A stretch of DNA of 64,000 nt from Flavobacterium sp. DG2-3 (GTDB lineage Bacteria > Bacteroidota > Bacteroidia > Flavobacteriales > Flavobacteriaceae). Made by a program: the position numbers and the translations under genes. Every line of letters begins with the position of its first letter. Position 1 is the first letter of the stretch. The stretch is from the NCBI RefSeq assembly GCF_030730925.1, contig NZ_JAVAMB010000005.1:234244-298243 (forward strand), in the 5' to 3' direction. The notes under the pieces are model-generated. The model did not search any database and was not told where the DNA came from. It worked only from the letters and a program-made list of their open reading frames with translations. Below are positions 18,501-26,924 of the stretch, piece by piece.

Positions 18501-21500
18501 TCCTCCAGATGGAGCCCAAGAATAGGTATATGAGCCATTTCCTCCTGATGCAGTAACTGTCGCTGTTCCTGTAGCGCCGCCATTACATAGTACATCTGTA
18601 TGTGATTTTGTAGCTGATAAAATTGACGGCTGTGAGATAGTAAAGCTCTGTGTAGTCATACATAAATTAGCATCAGTTACGGTTACAGTATAAGTCCCTG
18701 GGGCAAGACCAGAAGCTGTAGCAGCAGTTCCTCCAGATGGAGCCCATGAATACGTATAAGTTCCAGTTCCTCCTACGACATTTACTGTTGCATAGCCGTT
18801 TGTTCCGCCATTGCAAGAAGCATCAGATTGAGCACCTATACTTGCAACAAGGGCAGGTGGTTCTGTTATAGTAAAGTCTCGGGTTGTTTGACATCCATTA
18901 GCATCGGTTACGGTTACAGTATAAGTGCCTGCAGTAAGTCCAGTTGCCGTGGGAGTTGTTTGAACAGGAGTTGTATTCCAAGAATACGTATAATTTTTCG
19001 TTCCTCCACTTGCTATAACTTGCGCAACACCATTAGCACCTCTATTGCAACTTGTATTTTGTTTAGTTCCTTCAATTGTGCTTAAAGGCGCGGTCGGCTG
19101 CATGATGGTAAAGCTCCTAGTTGTTGTGCAGCTGTTAGCATCCATTACCGTTACAGTATAAGTTCCCGCAGCTAATCCCGTTGCAGTAGCCGTTGTCTGA
19201 ACAGGAGTTGTATCCCATGAATACGTATAAGCTCCAGTTCCTCCAGTTGGAACTACTGTTGCAGTACCATTTGCGCCTCCGTAGCATGATACATCCGTTT
19301 TGCCCCCTCCAGTAGCTATGTTTAAAGCTGTAGTTGGCTGGTTAATGGTAAAGCTTCTAGTTGCTTGGCATCCATTAGCGTCGGTTACTGTCGCAATATA
19401 ATTGCCTGCGGCAAGTCCGGTTGCTGTAGCAGTTGTCTGAACAGGAGTTGTATTCCATGAATAGGTATAATTTTGAGTTCCTCCAGTTGCAAAAACCGTT
19501 GCAGTACCATTCATGCCTCCATAGCAGGATACATCTGTTTGGCCTCCTCCAGTGGCTGCGCTTAAAGGCGCAGTTGGCTGGTTAATGGTAAAGCTTCTAG
19601 TTGTTTGGCAGTTATTGGCATCGGTAACTGTTACGGTATAAGTACCTTGTGTAAGACCTACTGCAGTAGCGGTTGTCTGAACAGGATTTGTATTCCACGT
19701 ATATGTATAGCCTGGAGTTCCTCCAGTAGGCGCAACGGTTGCAGTACCATTAGCACCGCCATTGCAAGACACATCTGTTTTGCCACCTCCTGTCAATGCG
19801 CTTAAAGGTGCGCTAGGTTGAGTAATTGTATAACTAAATTCTTTTGTACATAATCTATTGTCGGTTATTGTTACAGTATAGGTACCTGCAATAAGCCCCA
19901 TTCTATCTTCTGTAGTTACTCCGTCATTCCATAGAAAAGTATAAGGGCTTGTTCCTCCACTCGGAACAAGGTTTATAGCACCTGTATTTCCGCCATTACA
20001 CGCAACACTAGTTATAGCTGCTGTCCCTTCAATTAGAGAAGGCTGAGTTATAGTTAGGTCAGTAATGGTTTTTGTGCAAGTTTTTGAATCCGTAATAGTT
20101 ACAGAATATGTACCTACTGGAAGTCCTGTTCTATTTTGAGTTGTAGTTATATTGTCATTCCACAGATAAGTATAGGGGCCTGTTCCTCCAGTTGGAGTAA
20201 GATTAATTGCTCCTGTACTTTCGCCATTACAAAGTACATTTGTAATTAGTGCTATTCCGTTAAGTGCTGCTGCAGGTTGACCAACGACAATATTGTTTAT
20301 AGTGGAATTACAAGAGTTAGTGTCGGTAATGGTAACAGAATAAGTTCCTGCAGTAAGATTTGCTCTATCTTGTGTTGTTATTCCGCCTCCCCAGTTATAG
20401 GTGTAAGATCCGCTACCGCCTGATGGTGATATATCTATAGCTCCATTATTTCCGCTGTTGCAACTTACATCAGTAATTTGAACCAATGTTATTATAGCGG
20501 GGTTTTGACTTATTACAAAGTTTCTTTGTATTGAAGTTCCTTCATTATCTGTTATTGTAACAGAATAATTAGTTGGGGATAAGTTAGTTGCAGTTGCTCC
20601 AGTTCCTCCTGATGGAGACCATGAATAGAAATATGGTGATTTTCCTCCTGAAGGTACAACAGTAGCGGTACCATTATTAATACCATTACAAGCAATTGTT
20701 TGCGACTGCGTTGCAGATAGGGCAGCATTGGTTGTAAATGATTGGTTACTTCCGTAAGATGTCCCTGCAGAATTTTCGGCATAAGCTCTATAATATATAA
20801 GTGTTCCCTCAGGCAATGAAGTTGCATTTACAGTAAAAGCACCAGTCCCATTACTTGTCGTAACATTTGTAACACCCCCGCCAGCTAATACTGGATTTGG
20901 TGTTGTTGACCATACAATTCCTCTATTAAGTATTGTTGCACCACCATTGTCGTTTGAACCTCCTAATGTGGCTGTTTTTGCTCCAAAATTTGTTACTGGG
21001 GTAGTGGTGGTTACGGCTGGGGCTTGGATAAGCGTCACGCTTGGTGTAGGATAATTAGTATTTGTTATTGGGTAATTGGTGTTATTAGTTGTGTCTTTAA
21101 GCCAGTTTGCAGGATTATTAATTGCAAGTAATAAGTCAGTAACTGTACCTGTTAAAGTGCCATTATATTTTGCATTAGCATATTCTTGACCAGGTGGGTT
21201 AGGAAATAGAGAGATACAGGTTTCACCATTTTTTAAACCTGATGGTTTAGCACTTGAGTTTCCTCCGCTTGTATCATTACTGTTCCATGTGGTATCAATA
21301 TTGTAGTCACCAGAATTATAATCTGCGTTAACACCGGCAATAAATATTGGAGATGATGGTTGAGCGGTTCCAGTTGTTGATTGATATGCCAATACTTGAT
21401 CGCCACCTGAGGATAGATTGAAGTTAGTGAAGCCAGGCGCAAGACCAATACCAGATGTACCAGTAACCGTAAATGTATCACCAGCAGCGGTTTCCATTAC

Positions 21501-21788
21501 CGAAATAATTGTACCGACAGGTGTTAAGTTAGGAACTGTCCATTTAAGATGAGATTCTGTACTTCCTGATACCCAAGTTGAAGCTGTGGCATTCCATCCT
21601 CTTTCTGTAAAATAAATTTCGGTTCCCGCTGGTATCTCTTTTAGTACGATAAAAGAAAAACCATCCAGCAGGTTGCTATTATAGCCGATGAAGGCAATAT
21701 CACCAGGCGCTAAATTCTGTCCTTTTATATTTTGATGTAAACCAAAGAGGCAAAAGAACGTAAAAAATAAGAGTAATTTTTTTTTCAT
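15525..21788 (-). CDS. Giant T9SS-secreted adhesin with 17 SprB repeats
   Basis: The predicted protein is about 2,087 residues from ATG 21788 (signal peptide MKKKLLLFFTFFCLFGLHQNI); an upstream ATG at 21830 would overlap the previous gene. Parts in order: an unrecognised N-terminal domain (about 20-235), a fibronectin-III-like segment, 17 tandem SprB repeats of about 77 residues, a second fibronectin-like segment, an MBG-type domain (KVYGTADPVFNYTPLGF), an Ig-like segment (WQWYKNGVAVSGATRQYY) and a type A T9SS sorting domain (KIKIYPNPVKPGAEFTL to the C-terminus). SprB-type proteins are surface adhesins moved by the gliding machinery. Here the sorting signal is type A, unlike the type B signal of SprB itself. 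The T9SS genes are not in the window, but gldFG are. Confidence 0.92.
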   Translation of the reverse strand: MKKKLLLFFTFFCLFGLHQNIKGQNLAPGDIAFIGYNSNLLDGFSFIVLKEIPAGTEIYFTERGWNATASTWVSGSTESHLKWTVPNLTPVGTIISVMETAAGDTFTVTGTSGIGLAPGFTNFNLSSGGDQVLAYQSTTGTAQPSSPIFIAGVNADYNSGDYNIDTTWNSNDTSGGNSSAKPSGLKNGETCISLFPNPPGQEYANAKYNGTLTGTVTDLLLAINNPANWLKDTTNNTNYPITNTNYPTPSVTLIQAPAVTTTTPVTNFGAKTATLGGSNDNGGATILNRGIVWSTTPNPVLAGGGVTNVTTSNGTGAFTVNATSLPEGTLIYYRAYAENSAGTSYGSNQSFTTNAALSATQSQTIACNGINNGTATVVPSGGKSPYFYSWSPSGGTGATATNLSPTNYSVTITDNEGTSIQRNFVISQNPAIITLVQITDVSCNSGNNGAIDISPSGGSGSYTYNWGGGITTQDRANLTAGTYSVTITDTNSCNSTINNIVVGQPAAALNGIALITNVLCNGESTGAINLTPTGGTGPYTYLWNDNITTTQNRTGLPVGTYSVTITDSKTCTKTITDLTITQPSLIEGTAAITSVACNGGNTGAINLVPSGGTSPYTFLWNDGVTTEDRMGLIAGTYTVTITDNRLCTKEFSYTITQPSAPLSALTGGGKTDVSCNGGANGTATVAPTGGTPGYTYTWNTNPVQTTATAVGLTQGTYTVTVTDANNCQTTRSFTINQPTAPLSAATGGGQTDVSCYGGMNGTATVFATGGTQNYTYSWNTTPVQTTATATGLAAGNYIATVTDANGCQATRSFTINQPTTALNIATGGGKTDVSCYGGANGTATVVPTGGTGAYTYSWDTTPVQTTATATGLAAGTYTVTVMDANSCTTTRSFTIMQPTAPLSTIEGTKQNTSCNRGANGVAQVIASGGTKNYTYSWNTTPVQTTPTATGLTAGTYTVTVTDANGCQTTRDFTITEPPALVASIGAQSDASCNGGTNGYATVNVVGGTGTYTYSWAPSGGTAATASGLAPGTYTVTVTDANLCMTTQSFTISQPSILSATKSHTDVLCNGGATGTATVTASGGNGSYTYSWAPSGGTAATATGLTQGIYTCRITDGKGCFLTESFTINQPPALTATPSKIDATCTTGGEAGVTPAGGAGGYTYLWTPGNETTQTISNLAAGNYSCLITDANGCTITKNFTIGTTNTLVATTSQTDLDCNGVNTGSASVVPSGATGPFTYAWSPSGGNSDTATNLAAGNYSVTITSGNGCSIVKNFTINAPPAIVITKNSQTEVSCNGGSNGSIGVTVAGGTGAYTYSWAPSGGTAATANGLQAGTYTLTVTDANSCIQSQTFTITEPDALNTTTSKTDVSCNGGTNGSATVNVTGGTGAYTYSWAPFGGTSATATGLSAGTYTVTVKDANLCQTTATVVIEELPLLTATIAKTDVLCNQANNGTATVTPAGGTGTYTYSWSPSGGTAATATGLSPNTYTVTVTDSNGCFTTATVSITEPTQLSATDSQTNVSCKDGNDGTASVVAIGGTGDYSYLWAPSGGTAATATGLSAGTYTVTVTDENSCSVVNTITITEPDVLSLTATPTEVSCYNGNNGSATVSVTGGTAPYSYSWSPSGGNAATATGLIAGSYTVTVTDGNSCSASATVEIVQPANPVTLNTLAVSEVGVTSVSLSGTASSNGINTDKGECLTEVGFVYALHANPTTADTKINVTASLGTFTNTLSGLRGNRTYYVRTYAINSNGVINYGNEVSFTTQKYTLTITAAAGHTKVYGTADPVFNYTPLGFANGDTSAIITGLLSRDAGENVGKYNIKLGTINAGADYTIVFTGAEFEITKANQIITWNQTLEFGCSDSNTVTLTATADSGLPISYTIANASLGTISGSTLNISGSGSSTITAVQNGDQNHNAATAVVKPIEVSQSGLVIQQWANVLFFDNKSNNYVAWQWYKNGVAVSGATRQYYSEILPLNGTYYVVAKDKNGNSIKSCPIETSGTIFTKKIKIYPNPVKPGAEFTLECDFSESQLNGSEVVIYDITGKLVQTISNVKNQNKIIAPSQVALYVVVLKLADGQLKTINLLVK
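16795..20722 (-). repeat. 17 tandem SprB repeats in the adhesin gene (about 231 bp each)
   Basis: Each unit carries a cysteine near the start (typically DVSCNGGxNGTATV), GGTGxYTYSW in the middle, GLxAGTYTVTVTDANxC near the end and an FTITQP linker. Two sub-types alternate in blocks: units 5-8 have WNTTPVQTTATA, and most of units 9-17 have WAPSGGTAATATG. Units 1-4 and 11-12 are more divergent. Unit 1 lacks the second cysteine. High nucleotide similarity within each sub-type suggests recent unit duplication. Confidence 0.85.
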
Positions 21789-21802
21789 AACATACAATTT
21801 AG

Positions 21803-22933
21803 TTAATGACATAAGTAAGCATTGTCCCAACCTCCTATATTGTCAGGTTTTGGCAATGAGGCAAAAGCTTTAACAAAATCTCCATTGTTTATCAATGTTT
21901 CAATTTTTTTAAAGCTCGTATTATTAGATGAATCCAAATTCAATTGGTATATATAATGATTGAATATTGTTCTGTTGGTATCTTTATCAAATTTGATATT
22001 GCCTCTAGGGCCTTCAATATCTAATTTGTGCATTTCTTCAATTAAAGAACTGGTTTTTAAATTAGCAGTATTTAAAAGTATGTTCTTTAATGTCAGACCA
22101 TTTTCATAACCTAAAATGGAAAAAATAGATGGATTCTCATCGTATGTATCATTATATCTAGAAGTAAAATCCGTAGTATCCGTATCGTTTTGCATCCAGC
22201 TACTAACTACATAAAGTTCGTGAGGATTATTTTTATATTCGTCCAAAATTTTATCATTGATAAAAAAAGGTGTCACATAAAAAGGATATTTTTGAGTCAA
22301 TTTATTTTCTTTTAGAAAATCAGCATTTTCTTCTGCATATAAACCACTATAAAAAGCAAAAACAGCATTTGGTTGTTGCACATTTATAATCTGATCCATA
22401 TATGAAGCTTCGTTTTCTCTAGGCATAAAAGGAGTGATGTAATGTCCTGTAAAATGGATTTTTTCCTTAAATGCATATTCTAACGCATGCAGCAAGCCAT
22501 ATCCTGAATCATAAAATGAAGTAGATGTGGCTATTTGATATTGCTTATTTGTAAAATATTGGCCTAAATGGTAACAAGATTCATTTAGTCCCAATGAGTT
22601 AATATATATGCCCTTCAGTGCAGATGTTTGGTAAGGAGTTGTTGCTCCCAAATCTGCTGCTATTAATAAAATGTCATTATTAGAGGCATATTTATAAACT
22701 TCAGACATATTATGATGTCCTAAAAAACCAATTATGATTGATACTTCTTCTTGGAAATTAAGCTTTTGTATTTTGTCAATTATAAGTTTTTCATCTGCAC
22801 CAACACCAATATTTTCGATAAAAAAATTCACTTTCAGATTATTAAGTTTTAACCCCCTTATAAAATCTTTATCTAATGAAGGATACTGTTTTGACTTTGG
22901 TATTAAAACTCCTATTTTAATGTCGTTATCCAT
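21803..22933 (-). CDS. Type 1 periplasmic-binding-fold protein without a signal peptide
   Basis: The 376-residue protein resembles the branched-chain amino-acid binding protein superfamily (Peripla_BP_6). Its opening (IKIGVLIPKSKQYPSLDKDFIRGLKL), the IIGFLGHHNM segment, AADLGATTPYQ, YDSGYGLLHALEYAF and a late GYENGLTLKNILL match that fold's landmarks. It begins MDNDIKIGV with no leader, so it would stay in the cytoplasm unless exported some other way. There is no ABC permease or ATPase nearby. It sits between a phage-tail-collar gene and the giant adhesin, 14 bases upstream of the latter. The ligand and role are unknown; the fold assignment is moderately sure. Confidence 0.62.
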   Translation of the reverse strand: MDNDIKIGVLIPKSKQYPSLDKDFIRGLKLNNLKVNFFIENIGVGADEKLIIDKIQKLNFQEEVSIIIGFLGHHNMSEVYKYASNNDILLIAADLGATTPYQTSALKGIYINSLGLNESCYHLGQYFTNKQYQIATSTSFYDSGYGLLHALEYAFKEKIHFTGHYITPFMPRENEASYMDQIINVQQPNAVFAFYSGLYAEENADFLKENKLTQKYPFYVTPFFINDKILDEYKNNPHELYVVSSWMQNDTDTTDFTSRYNDTYDENPSIFSILGYENGLTLKNILLNTANLKTSSLIEEMHKLDIEGPRGNIKFDKDTNRTIFNHYIYQLNLDSSNNTSFKKIETLINNGDFVKAFASLPKPDNIGGWDNAYLCH

Positions 22934-22948
22934 AAAATGAGATTAAAA

Positions 22949-22975
22949 AAATAGAGGCAAAAGTTGCCTCTATTT
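22949..22975 (-). terminator. Intrinsic terminator between the tail-collar gene and the binding-protein gene
   Basis: AATAGAGGCAA at 22950-22960 pairs perfectly with 22964-22974 around a 3-base loop, and the pairing extends by one A-T at 22949/22975. On the minus strand a run of seven T follows. It lies 9 bases after the tail-collar stop and 16 bases before the next start, so it should end or attenuate transcription between the two genes. Confidence 0.72.
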
Positions 22976-22983
22976 AAATTTAT

Positions 22984-23583
22984 TTAGTTTCTAGAAGGAA
23001 AAAGTCCATTTAGTGCAATACACATATTTACACCAAGATATGGGTTACGAGAGGGAAAAGGCAGACCACTTCCGGTTATTCCAGTGTTGCCGCCTAATGT
23101 TGCGCCTGCAACAGCAGTTATGCCTTTAATAGTTGCAGTTCCAGTTCCGCCTGGTTCACTATAGATATTTGCGGTAGCTGTACCTGATGCAAAAGAGTTA
23201 TTTCCATTATCAGTTTCATTTGTTATTGTTCCTCCTACAATAGAAGTGGCAGTTACATTTACATTTACTGATGCTGTACCACTTGCAAGGGTATGTACGT
23301 GAGCAGGAATATTTGTTGTGATTAGAGTAATATTTTCAGTTCCTGCAATTTGACCCATTTCTACTGGACTTAATCCAAGTCCTTGCCCAAAGTGGATCTG
23401 ACTTCTTCCTCTTAAATCAGGAAGGGCAAATGTAGTAACACCATTACCGCCGAAAGTTGTTCCAAGTAATGAGAATAAAGCACTATTCGTAGAGATTGCT
23501 ATGATTTGACCATTGCAATAAGCCCATCCTCTTGGGGGATAATTAAATGCGAAACTTAGAATTGTTCCCATGTAGACTTCCAT
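22984..23583 (-). CDS. Phage tail-collar domain protein (MdpB / microcystin-dependent protein type)
   Basis: The 199-residue protein has the tail-collar signature at its N-terminus (MGTILSFAFNYPPRGWAYCNGQ, then SALFSLLGTTFGGNGVTTF and FALPDLRGRSQIHFGQG). A His in PAHVHTL precedes a Thr/Ala/Gly-rich beta region. It ends with the family closing motif (PYLGVNMCIALNGLFPSRN). Such proteins occur in tail fibres and also, singly or in clusters, in many bacterial genomes without phage. No other phage gene is nearby. Two ATGs are adjacent (23586 and 23583). It probably heads the surface locus that runs to the OmpA gene. Confidence 0.87.
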   Translation of the reverse strand: MEVYMGTILSFAFNYPPRGWAYCNGQIIAISTNSALFSLLGTTFGGNGVTTFALPDLRGRSQIHFGQGLGLSPVEMGQIAGTENITLITTNIPAHVHTLASGTASVNVNVTATSIVGGTITNETDNGNNSFASGTATANIYSEPGGTGTATIKGITAVAGATLGGNTGITGSGLPFPSRNPYLGVNMCIALNGLFPSRN

Positions 23584-23753
23584 CATAATTTTTAAGATTT
23601 AATAGTTAATGTTAGTTTTAGTAGTATTTTACTACATGGCTAAATTACTTTATAACTAAATTATGGGTACGGGGGTTTTTACCTGTTTTTACTAAAATGC
23701 TATTATTTAACACATTACTGCTAAAACATGATAAAAATAGAAATAGTATCATA

Positions 23754-23785
23754 AAAAAAAGACGATAATCAATTTACCGTCTTTC
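23754..23785 (-). terminator. Hairpin terminator after the MscS-type gene
   Basis: AAAGACG and CGTCTTT pair around an A/T-rich loop between about 23759 and 23784, and a run of eight A on the plus strand gives a T-tract for minus-strand transcripts. It starts 11 bases after the channel gene's stop. Confidence 0.55.
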
Positions 23786-23795
23786 TTATTTTGCT

Positions 23796-26150
23796 CTAAC
23801 TTGAGAATGTTAAACCTTTGTTTTTGAAACTGATATAGAGTTCTTGTCTGGCTGAACTTATCGTTTCTTCTGTCCTGTAAATACTGCACCAGAACTTGAT
23901 TAAAAGTTTATATTTTCCATCAGAAATTGAGCTGTAGTATATTTGCGATGGTTTTGAATTGTTCACCAATGGAAGATTTGCAAGCGTTTCGTTAACGATT
24001 GTATTAATTTCTTCTGGAATAGTTTCTCCAGTAATTTCAAAAGTAACTTCTACTAATTTGAAGTTGTCGGTATACGTCCAGTTAGTAATGTTTTGAGATA
24101 ATAAATTACCGTTCGGAATAATAATCTCGGCACCGTTTGGAGCATTAATTTTGGTTGTACGGAGTCCCATCGACTTGATTCGTCCAGATTCTGAACTAAT
24201 TTCTACAACATCACCAACCTGAATTGGTTTATCAAAAATCAAGATAATTCCCGATACAAAATTGTTTACCACATTCTGAAGTCCAAGTCCGACACCGACA
24301 CCTAAAGCCCCTAAAAGAATACTCAGTTTATCTAAAGGCATTCCAGACGCAGCAACTGCAAGGAGGTAGCCGCTTATTAAAACCACCAATCGGGTAATAA
24401 GCAATTTCGAATGCTGTCTTTTGTTGATGTTTTCTTCGTTTTCATCGTCGATTTCGCCAAAGAAATAGGCCACATATTTTTGCAGTAAATGCGCAGCCCA
24501 AATAATAATAAAGAATAAAACAACATTACCCAAAGTAAACGTAATACTTCCAATCGTATTTGGATGGCTTAGTAATTTTGTTAAAGAGCCACGAAGCGAT
24601 TCCCAAATATTCAAATTTGAAGCAATCACAATTACCCACATATAACTGATTGCAATGATGAAAGGCTTCTTTAAGGTGTCTGATAAACTTTCGTAATCAA
24701 ACATTTTTTCAATTCCTCTTTTTACTCTAGTGGTGTAGATTTGAAGTAATATAATCTCTAAAATAATTTTCAAAAGAACACTTAAAGCAACAATTTGAGT
24801 AAGCGATATAAAAGCTGTAAGACTTAACATATTAGAAAGAGAAACTCTTCCGAATAAATTATAAAGAATAGACAAAACATTTAAGCCAATAAATAGGATA
24901 CTTGCCCATTTAAAAAAGCCTTTTATATAAAGCTCTTCTTTAAGTGTTTTAATCTGCACTAATCCGTAGCGAATACCAAAAAGATTGATAGCTACAAAAG
25001 CCAAACGCTGCAATAATCCGATTGTGATAAATAAATCTAGAAAGCAAAGTGCAAAGAATAATCCTAAAAGGAAAAGCCAGTTTCTCATAGCAACGCCAGA
25101 CCACTGATTTTTGAAAAGTACAATTAAAACGCCAAGCAGGAAAAGCTGAATTAACTCTAAAAATAGGGCAGGAGCGTACAGATTGGTAACGACAGCAATG
25201 TTTAATGCAATAACCAAAACAGGCATTAAAACCCCTCGATTTAGATATTTAAAGTTTAAAAGTTGCAGGTTTTCGGCATAACCGTTTGTTTTTAGGTATT
25301 TGATATTTCGAGAAATATACCAAAACAAAAGTCCCATAAAGAAACAAAGCGTAATAAGTCCGCCAGCTTTGTAACTCAGGTAATAAGCAGCAACATTTTC
25401 TTCAATTATGATTTTTGCCTTTATATTATGCGTCACTTTTTTCTTTGAGACAGAATCATTAATCTGCCATAAAGAAGGATATTCTTTGTTGAAAATACTA
25501 ATTCCAGATTTTTCCAATTTACTTTCAACGGCAACCAAAGCATTAGAAACCGAAATTTTTCGCTGTACAGTAAGTCTTTTTTTGTTGTTTAAAATCGTTT
25601 GGTTTTTAGTCATCAGACTATCAGTAGCCACGTATCTTTTTCTAAGATCTCCAAATTCTTTCTTAAACTGTTTGCGACGAATCGTATCTTTTAATAGCGT
25701 AATTAACGTTTTGTCTTTACGAAGATCGATTACGCGTTTTTTTATGCTTTCAAGATTCAGATTTCGCGCATCAATTGATTTGTTCTGTTCTTCCAGTTCT
25801 TGCTCGATTTCTTGTAGCACGATACGATACATCTGCTGGTTTCGCACATTCGGATTTGCACCTTTTAAACTGGCTAAAATCAAGTCTAGTTTGCTTTCCG
25901 TTCGTTTCATATCACCAAAAAGATGACGAGTGTCGCCGGCAAAATCAATATCGTTATAAGCAGATTCTAATACTTCTCCAGCTTTTTCAATAGCCATTAA
26001 GTAGTCACTGTCTGTGGCTGTAGTATCATTAAATAGTTTTCCTCGGCTTTCTTTTTTGACCGTTTTTTGCTGTTGGGAGTAGTTAAACTGCGAGAAAAAA
26101 AGAAATACAAATAGAGGGAATAGATAAAAAGTCTTTTTTTGAATAATCAT
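23796..26150 (-). CDS. MscS/MscK-type mechanosensitive ion channel
   Basis: This is a 784-residue protein with a signal peptide (to FNYSQQ) and a long charged, coiled-coil periplasmic domain to about residue 250. About ten membrane helices follow, then the MscS core. The pore helix region reads GALGVGVGLGLQNVVNNFVSG, followed by the beta domain (FDKPIQVGDVVEI, GLRTTKINAPNGAEIIIPN) and a C-terminal alpha/beta region. It would open under membrane tension to release solutes on hypo-osmotic shock. The extra N-terminal helices make it MscK/YbdG-like rather than a minimal MscS. It appears monocistronic. Confidence 0.9.
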   Translation of the reverse strand: MIIQKKTFYLFPLFVFLFFSQFNYSQQQKTVKKESRGKLFNDTTATDSDYLMAIEKAGEVLESAYNDIDFAGDTRHLFGDMKRTESKLDLILASLKGANPNVRNQQMYRIVLQEIEQELEEQNKSIDARNLNLESIKKRVIDLRKDKTLITLLKDTIRRKQFKKEFGDLRKRYVATDSLMTKNQTILNNKKRLTVQRKISVSNALVAVESKLEKSGISIFNKEYPSLWQINDSVSKKKVTHNIKAKIIIEENVAAYYLSYKAGGLITLCFFMGLLFWYISRNIKYLKTNGYAENLQLLNFKYLNRGVLMPVLVIALNIAVVTNLYAPALFLELIQLFLLGVLIVLFKNQWSGVAMRNWLFLLGLFFALCFLDLFITIGLLQRLAFVAINLFGIRYGLVQIKTLKEELYIKGFFKWASILFIGLNVLSILYNLFGRVSLSNMLSLTAFISLTQIVALSVLLKIILEIILLQIYTTRVKRGIEKMFDYESLSDTLKKPFIIAISYMWVIVIASNLNIWESLRGSLTKLLSHPNTIGSITFTLGNVVLFFIIIWAAHLLQKYVAYFFGEIDDENEENINKRQHSKLLITRLVVLISGYLLAVAASGMPLDKLSILLGALGVGVGLGLQNVVNNFVSGIILIFDKPIQVGDVVEISSESGRIKSMGLRTTKINAPNGAEIIIPNGNLLSQNITNWTYTDNFKLVEVTFEITGETIPEEINTIVNETLANLPLVNNSKPSQIYYSSISDGKYKLLIKFWCSIYRTEETISSARQELYISFKNKGLTFSS

Positions 26151-26323
26151 AATTAAGGGCTATTTAGGGAAGCCAAATTTAATTTTTTTTGAAAGACTTT
26201 CAGTTAAGAAAAATTAAATTTAAAAGAAATTATGCCTATTCTATTTCTGAGTTTTTACTTCAAATATTTTGCAGAATTTTCCTTTTTTTAAAAGAAAAAC
26301 AATTAAACTTAAAAATCTATTTT

Positions 26324-26458
26324 CTAAAGAATTGCAAATACAATGATGATAAATAAGAAGATAGCGATTAGAATTAAGATCTTAATGGCAGATTGAATTG
26401 TTTTCTGAGTTTTTAAGAGGTCTTCAGTACTTATTTCGCTTGGTTTCTTTCCTTTCAT
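26324..26458 (-). CDS. Small single-pass membrane protein (44 residues)
   Basis: A 44-codon frame from ATG 26458 to TAG 26324-26326 encodes MKGKKPSEISTEDLLKTQKT followed by a strongly hydrophobic stretch (IKILILIAIFLFIIIVFAIL). The layout, a charged N-terminus and one C-terminal membrane helix, is typical of small Flavobacteriaceae membrane proteins. It lies between the channel gene and the divergent HxlR regulator. Function unknown. Confidence 0.6.
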   Translation of the reverse strand: MKGKKPSEISTEDLLKTQKTIQSAIKILILIAIFLFIIIVFAIL

Positions 26459-26548
26459 TTTATATTTTTACTTTAGAATTAGAACAAATTTTAATCAAAA
26501 AACTTTCCAAAACAATAGGTCAATTTTTTTTGACTACCCGCAATAATT

Positions 26549-26842
26549 ATGGAAGAAAAAGAAACTTGCCCAGCACAAAGATTATTAAAGATTTTATCTG
26601 GTAAATGGAAGGCTGAGATTTTTCGTCTCGCTGTAGAATCTCCTTTAAGATTTAATGGTTTACTGAGGCAAATTCAGGGTTCAAACAAACAATCCTTGTC
26701 TACGGCTTTAAAAGAGTTAGAAGAGGAAGGGCTTTTAGAAAAAACAACAATTAATCTTAAACCTTTGCATATCGAATACAATTTGACAGAAAAAGGAAAA
26801 GCGCTAATACCTGTTTTTCAGCAATTAGAGGGACTTTCTTAA
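26549..26842 (+). CDS. HxlR-family transcriptional regulator
   Basis: The 97-residue winged-helix protein has the family hallmarks: an N-terminal Cys (MEEKETCPAQRLLKILSGKW), RFNGLLRQIQGSNKQSLSTAL as recognition region and EEEGLLEKTTI in the wing. HxlR members often sense electrophiles or redox state through that Cys and control adjacent oxidoreductase genes. The nearest divergent gene is the small membrane protein on the minus strand. Its target is unknown. Confidence 0.9.
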   Translation: MEEKETCPAQRLLKILSGKWKAEIFRLAVESPLRFNGLLRQIQGSNKQSLSTALKELEEEGLLEKTTINLKPLHIEYNLTEKGKALIPVFQQLEGLS

Positions 26843-26924
26843 TCTTCAAAAAGTAAGAAATAATCCGTTTGGTTTATTCAAAAGGTATAAATTTATACGC
26901 ATATTTTTTGCATTTCGCTCATAA

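Noticed and set aside
16795..20722. Plus-strand and alternative-frame readings inside the SprB repeats
   Set aside because: They are periodic shadows of the repeated coding sequence; signal peptide, repeats and sorting domain are all in the minus-strand frame.
22984..23583. Tail-collar gene as evidence of a prophage
   Set aside because: No capsid, portal, terminase, integrase or lysis genes lie anywhere in the window; such proteins are common singletons in bacterial genomes.
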